A DNA stretch of 64,000 nucleotides from NCBI RefSeq assembly GCF_000235405.2, contig NC_017095.1:1265501-1329500 (forward strand). Reading direction: 5' to 3'. The notes under the pieces are model-generated. The model worked only from the letters and a program-made list of their open reading frames with translations, was not told the origin of the DNA and made no database searches. Made by a program: the position numbers and the translations under genes. This DNA comes from Fervidobacterium pennivorans DSM 9078. GTDB taxonomy: Bacteria; Thermotogota; Thermotogae; Thermotogales; Fervidobacteriaceae. Below are positions 8,942-17,501 of this stretch, piece by piece. Within the stretch, counting starts at the first letter, position 1. Each line of letters begins with the position of its first letter.

Positions 8942-9954
8942 GTTTCAATTACACAGGTAAAATCACCGATTTTACACAAGGATATATAATGAAATCGAAG
9001 AAGTTTCGTGGTATATACACTCGTTTTCACACACTATACCCTAATCCAGAGAAAGGTACAGAAATCGTCGAATACTATATTTTTGACCCCAAGGAAGAGC
9101 CCGTCGGCATATTATTTATTTTGCATGGGCTTGGAACATCCAATATCCCATTTTTACTGTGGATGGCAACACACCTTGCAAATGCTAATGTCAGAGTCGT
9201 AATGCCAATTTTGCCGGGAAACTTTACAAGGGTTGCACATGGTTCTGTCAGTGGAAAAGATTTCTTTGATGCAGATGTCGAGAAGGCTACAAAATTTTGG
9301 GAACAGGCAGTTGTTGATGTGTTGTCCGTAATTGACCTTTTGAAATCTCAGAACCTGTGGGTCGACAACGCTCATCTATTTGGTTTTTGTCTTGGCGGTA
9401 TGATATCGGTTATGATAAACGCCATTCGAAACGATTTCAAAAAAACCATCCTAATGACTGTTGGTGGAGAAATGGCAACCCTTATGTGGCATTCACCTAC
9501 GTTAGCGTATTTTAGAAGAAGTATTGAAAAACTCAAATCAAACGAAAAAACCAGAGGAAAATTAAAACACTTTATCGATGACCAGAAGAAAATAAAGGAG
9601 ATTTTTGAGGAACAATTAAAAATGTTAAAACAGTTCAAATCAGTTGAAGAAATGCAATCGAGCAATATACACCCCTATCTGAAATTAGACCCCATTGCAT
9701 ACGCTCAGTTTGTGGATAGAGAAAAGATAATCTTTGTGGAAGCACTTTTTGACAAAGCACTTCCGAAAAGAAGTAGGAAGTTGCTATGGGAGGCATTGGG
9801 AAAACCAAAGCGGTATATCATACCAAGTGGACACGTCACATGGCTTCCATGTGGCTTCTTTGTTGGACGGTTCATATTACAAAATATGGGAATCAAGGAG
9901 TTTAAAAAACAGATGGAACTACTGAAGAAAATAGAACTTGAAGAAAAGAAGTAG
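8935..9954 (+). CDS. Alpha/beta hydrolase with Cys nucleophile
   Basis: 339 residues. ILHGLGTS is the oxyanion strand; the nucleophile elbow reads GFCLGG, placing Cys152 where serine is usual. A DKALP segment and SGHVTW provide candidate Asp and His. A cysteine elbow is typical of dienelactone-hydrolase-like enzymes, though the overall sequence is closer to uncharacterised alpha/beta hydrolases with a helical cap (about 190-260). Translationally coupled to the upstream esterase by a 7-base overlap. Substrate unknown. Faces the pilin-like operon with only 13 bases between the convergent stops. Confidence 0.65.
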   Translation: MVSFNYTGKITDFTQGYIMKSKKFRGIYTRFHTLYPNPEKGTEIVEYYIFDPKEEPVGILFILHGLGTSNIPFLLWMATHLANANVRVVMPILPGNFTRVAHGSVSGKDFFDADVEKATKFWEQAVVDVLSVIDLLKSQNLWVDNAHLFGFCLGGMISVMINAIRNDFKKTILMTVGGEMATLMWHSPTLAYFRRSIEKLKSNEKTRGKLKHFIDDQKKIKEIFEEQLKMLKQFKSVEEMQSSNIHPYLKLDPIAYAQFVDREKIIFVEALFDKALPKRSRKLLWEALGKPKRYIIPSGHVTWLPCGFFVGRFILQNMGIKEFKKQMELLKKIELEEKK

Positions 9955-9967
9955 GAACCAATCTCTT

Positions 9968-10411
9968 TTAGAAACCAGGCCAACCAAAATCAAATACTGC
10001 ACCAAAAGGCAATTCTTGCCAGTTTTTTAAGAGCTTAAATTCTACGGAAATATACTTATCGAATTTTGATTGTGTAACTGTATGTGAGTCAATTATATAG
10101 TCTATCGTTCGTTCAAAATCTCCAAAGTTCACTTTTAAATAGTAACCGTCTATAGTTAAAGTACTTGGACGTGCTTGTGGAATTTCAGGGTGAATACTGT
10201 CCCAATAACCGCCGTTATCAGTGAGAAATTTTGCCCATATGTTCGCAGACGACATTATAAAGATACGACTAACCGCACTATCAAGGGATGCTTCGACCCT
10301 TGAACTGATATCCAAGACTTCCTTCATAACGCCTGCTATCATCAGCGATGCTACAGATGATAAAAGAAGAAGCAAAAGAGCGATAGATATGTTAATGATT
10401 CCTTTTTTCAT
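9968..10411 (-). CDS. Pilin-like membrane protein, last gene of the minor pilin operon
   Basis: 147 residues from ATG 10411 (GTGAG-type ribosome site upstream). The N-terminus KKGIINISIALLLLLLSSVASLMIAG is a pilin-like hydrophobic helix but lacks the classical G-F/Y-x3-E processing site. The rest is a small soluble domain. It follows three prepilin-type genes in the same direction, so it is probably a component of the same fibre or secretion apparatus. No family recognised. Confidence 0.55.
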   Translation of the reverse strand: MKKGIINISIALLLLLLSSVASLMIAGVMKEVLDISSRVEASLDSAVSRIFIMSSANIWAKFLTDNGGYWDSIHPEIPQARPSTLTIDGYYLKVNFGDFERTIDYIIDSHTVTQSKFDKYISVEFKLLKNWQELPFGAVFDFGWPGF

Positions 10412-10447
10412 TTTGAATCTCACCACACTTTTTAATCTGGTTACGTA

Positions 10448-11533
10448 CTATTTTACGCCCTGAGGCAAAACAATGAATTTCGTCTTTTCCACTTCTCCCG
10501 TGCTCCCAACGATATCCGACCAAGGCATCTTCCATTTAATTTTGAGCTCGATGCCTATTATGTTATCCTTGATTGCTTTAATTTCCGGACTGTTTTTATA
10601 TGTATTCCAATCACTTCTATTGTCGAATCTTATTTTATTTGTGTTTCCACCTTGGTCATAAACTAAATAAGCCTCAACATACTCTACGTTTTCTAAAAGT
10701 GTCACAGGAAAGTAATTAGTTGTCAAATCGAGTGCAGGCATAAACCTTGTCATAACGAATCTCTTTTCAGAAGCTCTGTATTCAATTCTTACTTGTCTAA
10801 ATGAACGGGTAACGTATCCATTGTTAAAAACTGCATTCTTAAACCTTGAAATAGGATAAACAAAGTTGTCGGTAGGTAAAAGGTCAAGCTCTACTGATTG
10901 AACCGCAAGGTTAATTTCTTTTAAAGTGAAACGGTCAGAAGGGCTAACGTTTCCACCGCTGAATGGTTGACCATTTAGATAATATCTCAGCTTTGCATAC
11001 CTTGGTTGGTATCCATCACTTGATGGCGAGAGTGCAGTTGTTAATATAGCCCATCCAGCAGGTCCTAAGTAACCACTTTGGAGAGGTGAGTAAGTTCCAT
11101 CTGAATTTCGCTTGAGTGTCACCGGATATGTAATCACATAAGTTACGTAAATTATGAAACCATCATTCGTCTTTTCAATGTCTATACTGTCATTGAGCCA
11201 AAGATGGTCGGTAATATCCCGGTATATCGTCCCAGGTCTAGTGTAACTCCCAGCATTTCCAGGTGTAAATACGGGTCTAAGAAGTTGCAAATTCTTATTA
11301 CTTTGATTCACAAACAACGTTGACCCACTACCAGCCCATTTCAGTTCACCTTCTATTACATCGAAAAGAAAATTGACATAACTGTTCGCGTAAAGCGAAT
11401 ACAAAGTGGATTTTGAAACCCTATAAGACCTCAAAGTCATATCCATAACCAACGTAAGTATGGCAAAGAATATGGAAATCACTATCAAGCTTATTAGAAC
11501 TTCTACAAAAGTGTAACCAAATCGCTTTCTCAT
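10448..11533 (-). CDS. Prepilin-type protein (PilW/GspJ-like)
   Basis: 361 residues. RFG-YTFVEVLISL at the N-terminus is a class III (prepilin) signal: cleavage and methylation after the Gly, Glu at +5, then a hydrophobic helix to about residue 30. The large C-terminal domain is beta-rich, as in the larger minor pseudopilins. Encoded between other pseudopilin-like genes on the minus strand. A minor pilin of a type IV pilus or type II secretion machine is the likely role; which one cannot be decided here. Confidence 0.7.
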   Translation of the reverse strand: MRKRFGYTFVEVLISLIVISIFFAILTLVMDMTLRSYRVSKSTLYSLYANSYVNFLFDVIEGELKWAGSGSTLFVNQSNKNLQLLRPVFTPGNAGSYTRPGTIYRDITDHLWLNDSIDIEKTNDGFIIYVTYVITYPVTLKRNSDGTYSPLQSGYLGPAGWAILTTALSPSSDGYQPRYAKLRYYLNGQPFSGGNVSPSDRFTLKEINLAVQSVELDLLPTDNFVYPISRFKNAVFNNGYVTRSFRQVRIEYRASEKRFVMTRFMPALDLTTNYFPVTLLENVEYVEAYLVYDQGGNTNKIRFDNRSDWNTYKNSPEIKAIKDNIIGIELKIKWKMPWSDIVGSTGEVEKTKFIVLPQGVK

Positions 11534-11563
11534 AGCAGTTCCTCCAAGTATCGAGAAGATTTT

Positions 11564-12085
11564 CTACTTTTCAATCAACTTTGGGTAAGAATCCTGTATG
11601 ACTACCCGAACCGATTTGTCACCATATGAAAATTCAAAGGTACAATTTGAGTAAGTCAGGTCAAACGTAGAATCTGAGAGATATTTAACAAAAAGACCGT
11701 CTATTGTATACAGGTCTTGTATTTTGCTAACCTCCATGCTGTTAAATTTGAAAACCACGCCTTCGTAATCTTTAGTATTCAACTCGAAAGAAGATATATA
11801 CTTTCCATCGTCTGGAATACCGTTAAAATCGTTGTCAATAAACGCATAGAATGTTTTGTTTTCATATTTTATACAAACCACAGAGTTTCCAATGAACCCT
11901 TCTCTTCGAGCATCGGAAAGCAAGAAAAAAAGCTTTTGAGAAAGAGAAGTAAGTTTCGCTTCTACAGGAAGATTTTGTGCCATTTTAGAGATAACCGGCG
12001 TGGAGATTCCCATTATAATAGCGATGAGCAAAATAGCGATGAGCGTTTCAACAAGTGTATATCCAGTTCGTAAAGATATTCTCAC
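11564..12085 (-). CDS. Prepilin-type protein (GspH/FimT-like)
   Basis: 173 residues. RTG-YTLVETLIAILLIAI is a canonical prepilin cleavage and methylation site with Glu at +5. The following domain resembles the GspH/FimT minor pseudopilins in length and pattern. Overlaps the upstream prepilin gene by 4 bases, so they are translated together. Confidence 0.7.
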   Translation of the reverse strand: MRISLRTGYTLVETLIAILLIAIIMGISTPVISKMAQNLPVEAKLTSLSQKLFFLLSDARREGFIGNSVVCIKYENKTFYAFIDNDFNGIPDDGKYISSFELNTKDYEGVVFKFNSMEVSKIQDLYTIDGLFVKYLSDSTFDLTYSNCTFEFSYGDKSVRVVIQDSYPKLIEK

Positions 12086-12486
12086 TGTTTTGGCACCACC
12101 TTTGTCTCCACATAACGACCTTTGGAATCAGTTACTCTAACCACCACAACAACAATATTCGAGAGTCCGGAGAAATTTAAGGTAACAGGTTCTCCATCGG
12201 GTGACATGGTGAACTTACTGGAGTAATTGGCGATAGTTTTTGTCACGTTCACAGTGAACTCCTTACCGTGGTATATAACCTTTCGAGTTCCACTAGCAAT
12301 TTGAAGTACATTCATAGTAAGAATTTTCTCACACTCGTTCAAAAGCACGTCTGAAAGTTCCACTAGTGCTTGGTTTTCGTAAGACTTTTTAAGAAGGTTA
12401 TATGAACTCACCATAGCAATGCCAACGGAGAACATTATAATTACCAAAGCAATCAAAGCTTCAACAAGTAGCGAACCTTTTCTCAC
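12082..12486 (-). CDS. Prepilin-type protein (PilV/GspI-like)
   Basis: 134 residues. The very short leader MRKG is followed by SLLVEALIALVII, a prepilin site with Ser at +1 and Glu at +5, as in GspI/PilV proteins. It is the first of the small pilin-like genes after the FG-GAP gene, with about 50 bases between them, and overlaps the next gene by 4 bases. Confidence 0.65.
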   Translation of the reverse strand: MRKGSLLVEALIALVIIMFSVGIAMVSSYNLLKKSYENQALVELSDVLLNECEKILTMNVLQIASGTRKVIYHGKEFTVNVTKTIANYSSKFTMSPDGEPVTLNFSGLSNIVVVVVRVTDSKGRYVETKVVPKQ

Positions 12487-12536
12487 AACACCACCTCATT
12501 CAGGAAAAACTATATCTCCGTAGCTTAAAGAATCGT

Positions 12537-14420
12537 TTACCAAGTACTTTTCAACCATCTAAATCCTTTAATTTCAACTGTCGCGGGCTTTGTCCATATT
12601 CTGTACACCACACTTTTCAGATGCGGTGCTGTGTTTTGGTTGTCAGGGTATAATACTATCAGAATTTGCGGATCCGGTGATGGAGTTGAGAGTACAACAC
12701 GCGCCTTGAATGACCCGTTAAATGGAACTGGTTTTGGATCCATGGGTAACCATTCTTTTGTATTGGGATCTATCTTATTTGGGTCAAGCATAAGCGGAAA
12801 ATTTTTTGGGTCTATTATCGTCGGGTCTTTAATAGCACCTTTGGAGTATCTTATTTCAAATTTTCCTGAACCGTCGTTTGTAAACGACACCTCTACCTCT
12901 ATTGCATAAACAAAATAGTACTGCAAAACACTTCTTGGAATACCTCTAGTTATAGTACCATCAGGCAATTTGAAGTTCACTAAGTTTGTAAGGTAATCAC
13001 TTAAGAGAATACCAGGTTCCGTAACATACTGCTGTACAGTTTTTGTAATCACTTTATAGAAGTTACCTGAGTGGTTTCCATCGGCTGCAACAAAGTCGGG
13101 TATTCCATCGTTGTCAAGGTCACCAATTGCGCCAGCATCAAAATCGTACGGTGGTTTGTTTTCCGACGAATAACTACCTTTAACAAGTTCGAGACTAGTA
13201 AACTTCGGTTTCCCAGTTGTATCACGACTCGTGCCTTTGAACAAGTATATCGAACCTCCAAAGTTTTTTCCCTGACGCCATGCATCAGTTCCAACAAAGA
13301 TATCTGGCTTCCCATCTCTGTCTAAGTCCGTTACCTTTACTATCGTTGGTCCAAATGATGGCAGATACTTTGGACTCTTTGAGTTTGGAATAGTTATATC
13401 TACACTTGCTTCTGTTCCAAGGTCTCCATCAAGATTGACTATAGCAACCTTCTTTGTTGGGTTATATTTTATCTCATTATTAACAAGTTCGCCATAGTAT
13501 ATGAATATACCTCTTTTGTCAGTATTACCTGCAACAATGTCTGGAACACCATCACCGTTCAAATCTCCTATATCCAGAACAGCTCCTCCGTTGGATGCAG
13601 TTGTGCCTATGTCCGGGTCTGAAAACAGCAAAGTAATCTTCGAAGTATCGAAAAATCTGCTGTTTCCTCGTGTTGGGTCGTTCTTCCAAAACCATATTCT
13701 TCCACTCATGTCCGCGTAAATTATGTCTTTGTATCCGTCTTTGTCAAAGTCGTAACTTGCCATTGCACTGACTGTCCAATTTGTCAGGAACTTTGAATCT
13801 TTATTAATACGAGTTATCGCTATATTTTTACCCTTATCTTGAATTGTTGGTTTCGGGGTTATCACATCGTTGATAAATGCAGCTTGATACTTTGCATTGT
13901 ACAAGAACAAGTCAAGTTTACCGTCGTTATTAAAATCATCCACCACCATTGTCCCGTCACCAGCTATGTAACTGTAGCTTGAATTTCCTATAACATATGA
14001 TGTAACATCCTGGAAGTCAAGAGTTCCGATGTTTGGCATCGTATTTCGTTTCACAACCAACATACCACCGTATGTTACAGCAACTATGTCTGAATATCCG
14101 TTCCTGTCAAAATCCACAGCATGTGTTTGAGACACGTCCCTGAAGGGACCCGCTCCTGGGTCCGCCTGGACAGTTTGGATTTTGTAAGCGTTAACAGCAA
14201 CAACGTTACTACCTATAACACGAACGGAAATGTTCCTTGCATAGACAGCTCCAAAAGCACTTTCCGGTTTAGATTGGTCGTAATTAGAGATTGGAAAAGT
14301 GCTTGATACAAAGTTTGGCCTACTCCAATCAATATTCATCGAATCTGCAGCGTAAACTTTTAGGACCAACAAAAGTAAGAATGTCAACAAGCAGCAAAGG
14401 TTAACAACAAACTTTCTCAT
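12537..14420 (-). CDS. Secreted FG-GAP repeat (beta-propeller) protein
   Basis: 627 residues. A signal peptide ends around KVYAAD (residue 25). At least six FG-GAP/VCBS-type repeats follow between about residues 95 and 460, each with a calcium-loop pattern DxDxxGxxD: DFDRNGYSD, DFNNDGKLD, DFDKDGYKD, DLNGDGVPD, DLDRDGKPD, DLDNDGIPD. They should build a calcium-binding beta-propeller. The last 150 residues form a separate beta-rich domain. It heads the operon of four pilin-like proteins, a position resembling PilY1-type tip adhesins, though no PilY1 domain is recognised. Only about 20 bases separate its start from the upstream terminator, so its promoter must overlap that region. Confidence 0.7.
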   Translation of the reverse strand: MRKFVVNLCCLLTFLLLLVLKVYAADSMNIDWSRPNFVSSTFPISNYDQSKPESAFGAVYARNISVRVIGSNVVAVNAYKIQTVQADPGAGPFRDVSQTHAVDFDRNGYSDIVAVTYGGMLVVKRNTMPNIGTLDFQDVTSYVIGNSSYSYIAGDGTMVVDDFNNDGKLDLFLYNAKYQAAFINDVITPKPTIQDKGKNIAITRINKDSKFLTNWTVSAMASYDFDKDGYKDIIYADMSGRIWFWKNDPTRGNSRFFDTSKITLLFSDPDIGTTASNGGAVLDIGDLNGDGVPDIVAGNTDKRGIFIYYGELVNNEIKYNPTKKVAIVNLDGDLGTEASVDITIPNSKSPKYLPSFGPTIVKVTDLDRDGKPDIFVGTDAWRQGKNFGGSIYLFKGTSRDTTGKPKFTSLELVKGSYSSENKPPYDFDAGAIGDLDNDGIPDFVAADGNHSGNFYKVITKTVQQYVTEPGILLSDYLTNLVNFKLPDGTITRGIPRSVLQYYFVYAIEVEVSFTNDGSGKFEIRYSKGAIKDPTIIDPKNFPLMLDPNKIDPNTKEWLPMDPKPVPFNGSFKARVVLSTPSPDPQILIVLYPDNQNTAPHLKSVVYRIWTKPATVEIKGFRWLKSTW

Positions 14421-14441
14421 TTATACCACCTCTTTTGATTT

Positions 14442-14473
14442 CAAAAATCCCCCGCAATCTCAAGCGGGGGATT
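14442..14473 (-). terminator. Intrinsic terminator after the M20 dipeptidase gene
   Basis: On the minus strand AATCCCCCGC and GCGGGGGATT form a perfect 10-bp stem with an 8-base loop, followed by TTTTTG. It separates the dipeptidase from the FG-GAP/pilin genes. Confidence 0.85.
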
Positions 14474-14495
14474 ACCATGAACAAAAGTATAATAA

Positions 14496-15887
14496 TCACT
14501 CTGTTAGCCAAGCGTATATAAGTTTTGTGTATATACGTATGTATTTCTTAAACGATTCCAAAGACCAACATTCATCAGGCTGGTGCATGTGTGTATCTTC
14601 TCCTGGGAAAACCGCACCGTAAGCTACACCGTATGGAACGCTTCTTGCATATGTACCTCCACCGATTGAAATAGGTTCGGACATATCTTGAGTTTCTTCA
14701 CGGTATATCTTCAATAGCAATCTCATAAAGTCACTGTCTTTTGACACATAAAGAGGTTTGCTGTAACTTGTTCGTTCTACTTCAAATCCTTTCATAGCTT
14801 CTTTGATTTGCATTGTTATCATATCCACATTGAAGAATATCGGATGCCTAATGTTTATAACCGCAGTTATCGTATCGTTCTCAAGCTTTAGAATCCCAAG
14901 GTTGCACGTAAGTTTTTTACTCACATCATCTTGACCAGATATGCCAAGACCTATACCGTAGTAATCTTTTCCAAGGCGTTCGTATAACGTTCTAATTGTT
15001 TCATTCTCCGGACCAAAACCAATTCTAGAAAGTAATTCAAGCATACCTGAAGCCGCATTAATTCCAGCTTCTGGATGAGCACCGTGTGCAGACTTGCCAA
15101 GTGATTTAATTGTGATTCTGTTACCATCAACTTTGTATTCGTATTTGCACTTTCCTATGTAATTAGACACTAAATATGCAATTTCGTTCAACTTATCAGA
15201 CTCAATAATTGCAATACATTCTTCTGGTACAACATTCGCTGCTGTTCCCGCCTTGAGTTCAACAAGCTTTGTGGAGTAGTCTTTAGTGATAGTTCTTTTT
15301 ATAGTGTAAGTAACTATACCTTTTTCTGCAAAAACTGCAGGAAAATCTCCATCCGGTGTCACTGCCGCATCCGGATAAGGTTCTTTCGTAAAGTAATACT
15401 TCAAACACTGCGAACCATTTTCTTCGTTTGTACCAAATATAACACGCACCCTATTTTTCGGTTTATCGACCAATTCTGAGGCTATCTTTAACGCAAAAAG
15501 TGCTCCTATGCTAGGTCCTTTATCGTCAGAAACACCTCTTCCGTACATCTTGCCATCTCTAATCACCAATTCAAACGGATTGCTTGTCCACCTCTCTATA
15601 TCACCTTCGGGAACAACATCTAAATGTCCAAGTACAGCGTAAAGTTTTCCACCTTCGCCGTATTCAACATGTCCTGCGTAGTTATCAACGTTCACACTCC
15701 TAAATCCAAGTTCTTCCGCTATCTTCAGGGTTTCATGTAAGGCTTTTGCTGGTCCCTCACCAAAAGGCATCCCATCTTTTGGTTCACCCATGACAGATTT
15801 AATCGCTATAACCTTTTTAAGAGCTTCTAAGATTTCATCAAAATACTTATCAACCTTTTCGTTGATGATTTTGTTGATGTCTGACAT
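14496..15887 (-). CDS. pepV: M20 family dipeptidase (PepV-like)
   Basis: 463 residues, the usual length for PepV. Metal ligands and catalytic residues are visible: LGHLDVVP (His), GVSDDKGP (Asp), EENGS (catalytic and ligand Glu pair) and a C-terminal DTHMHQPDE. Such enzymes cleave dipeptides with two zinc ions in the cytoplasm. It lies 64 bases downstream of the LacI gene, in the same direction and before a terminator, so readthrough from the sugar operon is possible, but nothing ties it functionally to that pathway. Confidence 0.85.
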   Translation of the reverse strand: MSDINKIINEKVDKYFDEILEALKKVIAIKSVMGEPKDGMPFGEGPAKALHETLKIAEELGFRSVNVDNYAGHVEYGEGGKLYAVLGHLDVVPEGDIERWTSNPFELVIRDGKMYGRGVSDDKGPSIGALFALKIASELVDKPKNRVRVIFGTNEENGSQCLKYYFTKEPYPDAAVTPDGDFPAVFAEKGIVTYTIKRTITKDYSTKLVELKAGTAANVVPEECIAIIESDKLNEIAYLVSNYIGKCKYEYKVDGNRITIKSLGKSAHGAHPEAGINAASGMLELLSRIGFGPENETIRTLYERLGKDYYGIGLGISGQDDVSKKLTCNLGILKLENDTITAVINIRHPIFFNVDMITMQIKEAMKGFEVERTSYSKPLYVSKDSDFMRLLLKIYREETQDMSEPISIGGGTYARSVPYGVAYGAVFPGEDTHMHQPDECWSLESFKKYIRIYTKLIYAWLTE

Positions 15888-15951
15888 AACTGATACCCCT
15901 TTCTATTTTTTTATTCATCAATATTTTACCATAAACATGAAAAACTTTACA

Positions 15952-16995
15952 CTAAGGATTTCCATTGCTTCGGTTTTTAGTAGAGTTTCTTATTATTAAT
16001 TCAACAGGCAAGATTATCTGCGAAATGGAACCAGTTTCAATATTCTTTATCAAACTCTTGAACGCTTCTCTTCCCAATCGGATTTTATCTGTAGCTACCG
16101 TGGTTAGCGGAGGCTCTATTATTGACGAAAAGCTGATGTCATCGAAGCCAACAACGGAAAGTTCTTCAGGAATTTTAAGTCCATGCTCTTTTAATAGTTT
16201 GATAACTGCATAGGCAAAGATGTCGTTATAACAGATTATCGCATCATACTTAAAATCTTTTTTCGTCTTCTGGAGAAACATTTGGAAAGTTTCGTAAGCA
16301 TTTTCGAAACCTTCATTTGAGTATATGACTCCGAACTCAACTTTGTTTTCCAAGGTTAGTTCATACTCATTTAGAGCTTTTCTCATCCCCTGTTCCCTAA
16401 CTCTTGCTGCGTATTTGTATTTCTGAGCATTCAAAAAGAGAACATTTTTATGTCCAGTGTCTAAAAGGTATTTCATCGCTATGTATCCGCCACGTTCGTC
16501 GTCACTGCATACGTAGTTTGTAGGTATATTTTCAAATCTTGCCCCAATTACAACATTTGGAATTCCCTGATGGACTAATCTGAGAATATCGTCTATCCTT
16601 GTTTGCACTGCTGTTATAATTAAACCATCAACACGTCTTTGCAACAAAGTGTTTATAGCTTTTTCTTCATTTTCATAGTTTCGATCAGTATTCACAAGCA
16701 ATATTGTATAGCCATAGTTTCGAGCCTCGAGTTCAATTCCCTTTATTACTTCCGCATAGAAAGGATTGGTGTTGTCGACAACAACAACACCTATTAGATG
16801 TGTTTTCCTTGTTCTTAATGCACTGGCTGTACAATCTCTTGTGTATCCAAGCTCAGCTGCAACTCGGAGAATTTTTTCCTTGGTCTCCTTTTTTACGTAT
16901 CCGCGCCCACTTAGTGCACGCGAAACAGTGTTGATGGAGAATCCTGAAGCATCAGCAACATCTTTTATTGTTGCAAACTTTTTTCTTTTCACCAT
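15952..16995 (-). CDS. LacI-family transcriptional regulator
   Basis: 347 residues. TIKDVADASGFSINTVSRAL (about residues 9-28) is a LacI helix-turn-helix, followed by the hinge helix and a periplasmic-binding-like effector domain with VVVDNTNPFYAEV and VVGFDDI. Last gene of the tightly packed sugar operon: its ATG overlaps the stop of the RpiB-like gene. It probably represses the operon by binding the two sites at 29486-29504 and 29638-29656, with the operon's own substrate or an intermediate as inducer. That link is inference from position and operator shape. Confidence 0.85.
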   Translation of the reverse strand: MVKRKKFATIKDVADASGFSINTVSRALSGRGYVKKETKEKILRVAAELGYTRDCTASALRTRKTHLIGVVVVDNTNPFYAEVIKGIELEARNYGYTILLVNTDRNYENEEKAINTLLQRRVDGLIITAVQTRIDDILRLVHQGIPNVVIGARFENIPTNYVCSDDERGGYIAMKYLLDTGHKNVLFLNAQKYKYAARVREQGMRKALNEYELTLENKVEFGVIYSNEGFENAYETFQMFLQKTKKDFKYDAIICYNDIFAYAVIKLLKEHGLKIPEELSVVGFDDISFSSIIEPPLTTVATDKIRLGREAFKSLIKNIETGSISQIILPVELIIRNSTKNRSNGNP

Positions 16996-17477
16996 TATTT
17001 AAAGTTTTCCTCCTCAATTTTCTGAACTTCTTTATACGCATTCTTCAAAAATTCTTGGCGCCATTCTGGAAAACCTTCTGTAAAAGAAGAGTCAAGCCAT
17101 TTATCCACAATATCACATGCTTGTTCAGGAGCAATAACCCAACCACCCATTGTAAGCACATTTGCGTTATTTACAACTTTTGCCATCTTTCCTGTGTAGC
17201 TACCTTCAACGGCAACCGCGTATATACCTTTGAATTTATTAGCAACTATCGACATACCTGCACCTGTTCCGCATATCAATATCCCTCTCTCGTATTCTCC
17301 CGACTGAATCTTTTTCGCAACACGCGGTGCAACAACATAGTAAGGAAGCCAATTTTCTGGGTCCAAAGTTCCCACGTCTTCTACTTCGTATCCTTTCTCT
17401 TGAAGGTACCTTTTCACCGCTTCTTTTAAAGTGAAACCTGATTTATCAGAACCAATAACTATCCTTTTATCAGCCAT
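16995..17477 (-). CDS. RpiB/LacAB-family isomerase; candidate sulfoerythrose isomerase (SqwI-like)
   Basis: 160 residues. The family core is present: GSDKSGFTLKEAV at the start and CGTGAGMSIVANK with the catalytic Cys. Several residues that bind phosphate or open the ring in ribose-5-phosphate isomerases are changed: the SDH motif reads SDK, the His of SRxHND is Val (KVVNNANVL), and the Arg of LGxRV is Trp (MGGWV). This suggests a substrate without a phosphate group. In the sulfo-TK pathway, an enzyme of this family (SqwI) interconverts 4-deoxy-4-sulfoerythrose and -erythrulose. Overlaps the LacI gene; 24 bases after the isomerase gene. Confidence 0.7.
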   Translation of the reverse strand: MADKRIVIGSDKSGFTLKEAVKRYLQEKGYEVEDVGTLDPENWLPYYVVAPRVAKKIQSGEYERGILICGTGAGMSIVANKFKGIYAVAVEGSYTGKMAKVVNNANVLTMGGWVIAPEQACDIVDKWLDSSFTEGFPEWRQEFLKNAYKEVQKIEEENFK

Positions 17478-17501
17478 ACTGCATTCCCCCTTCTCTTTAT
17501 T

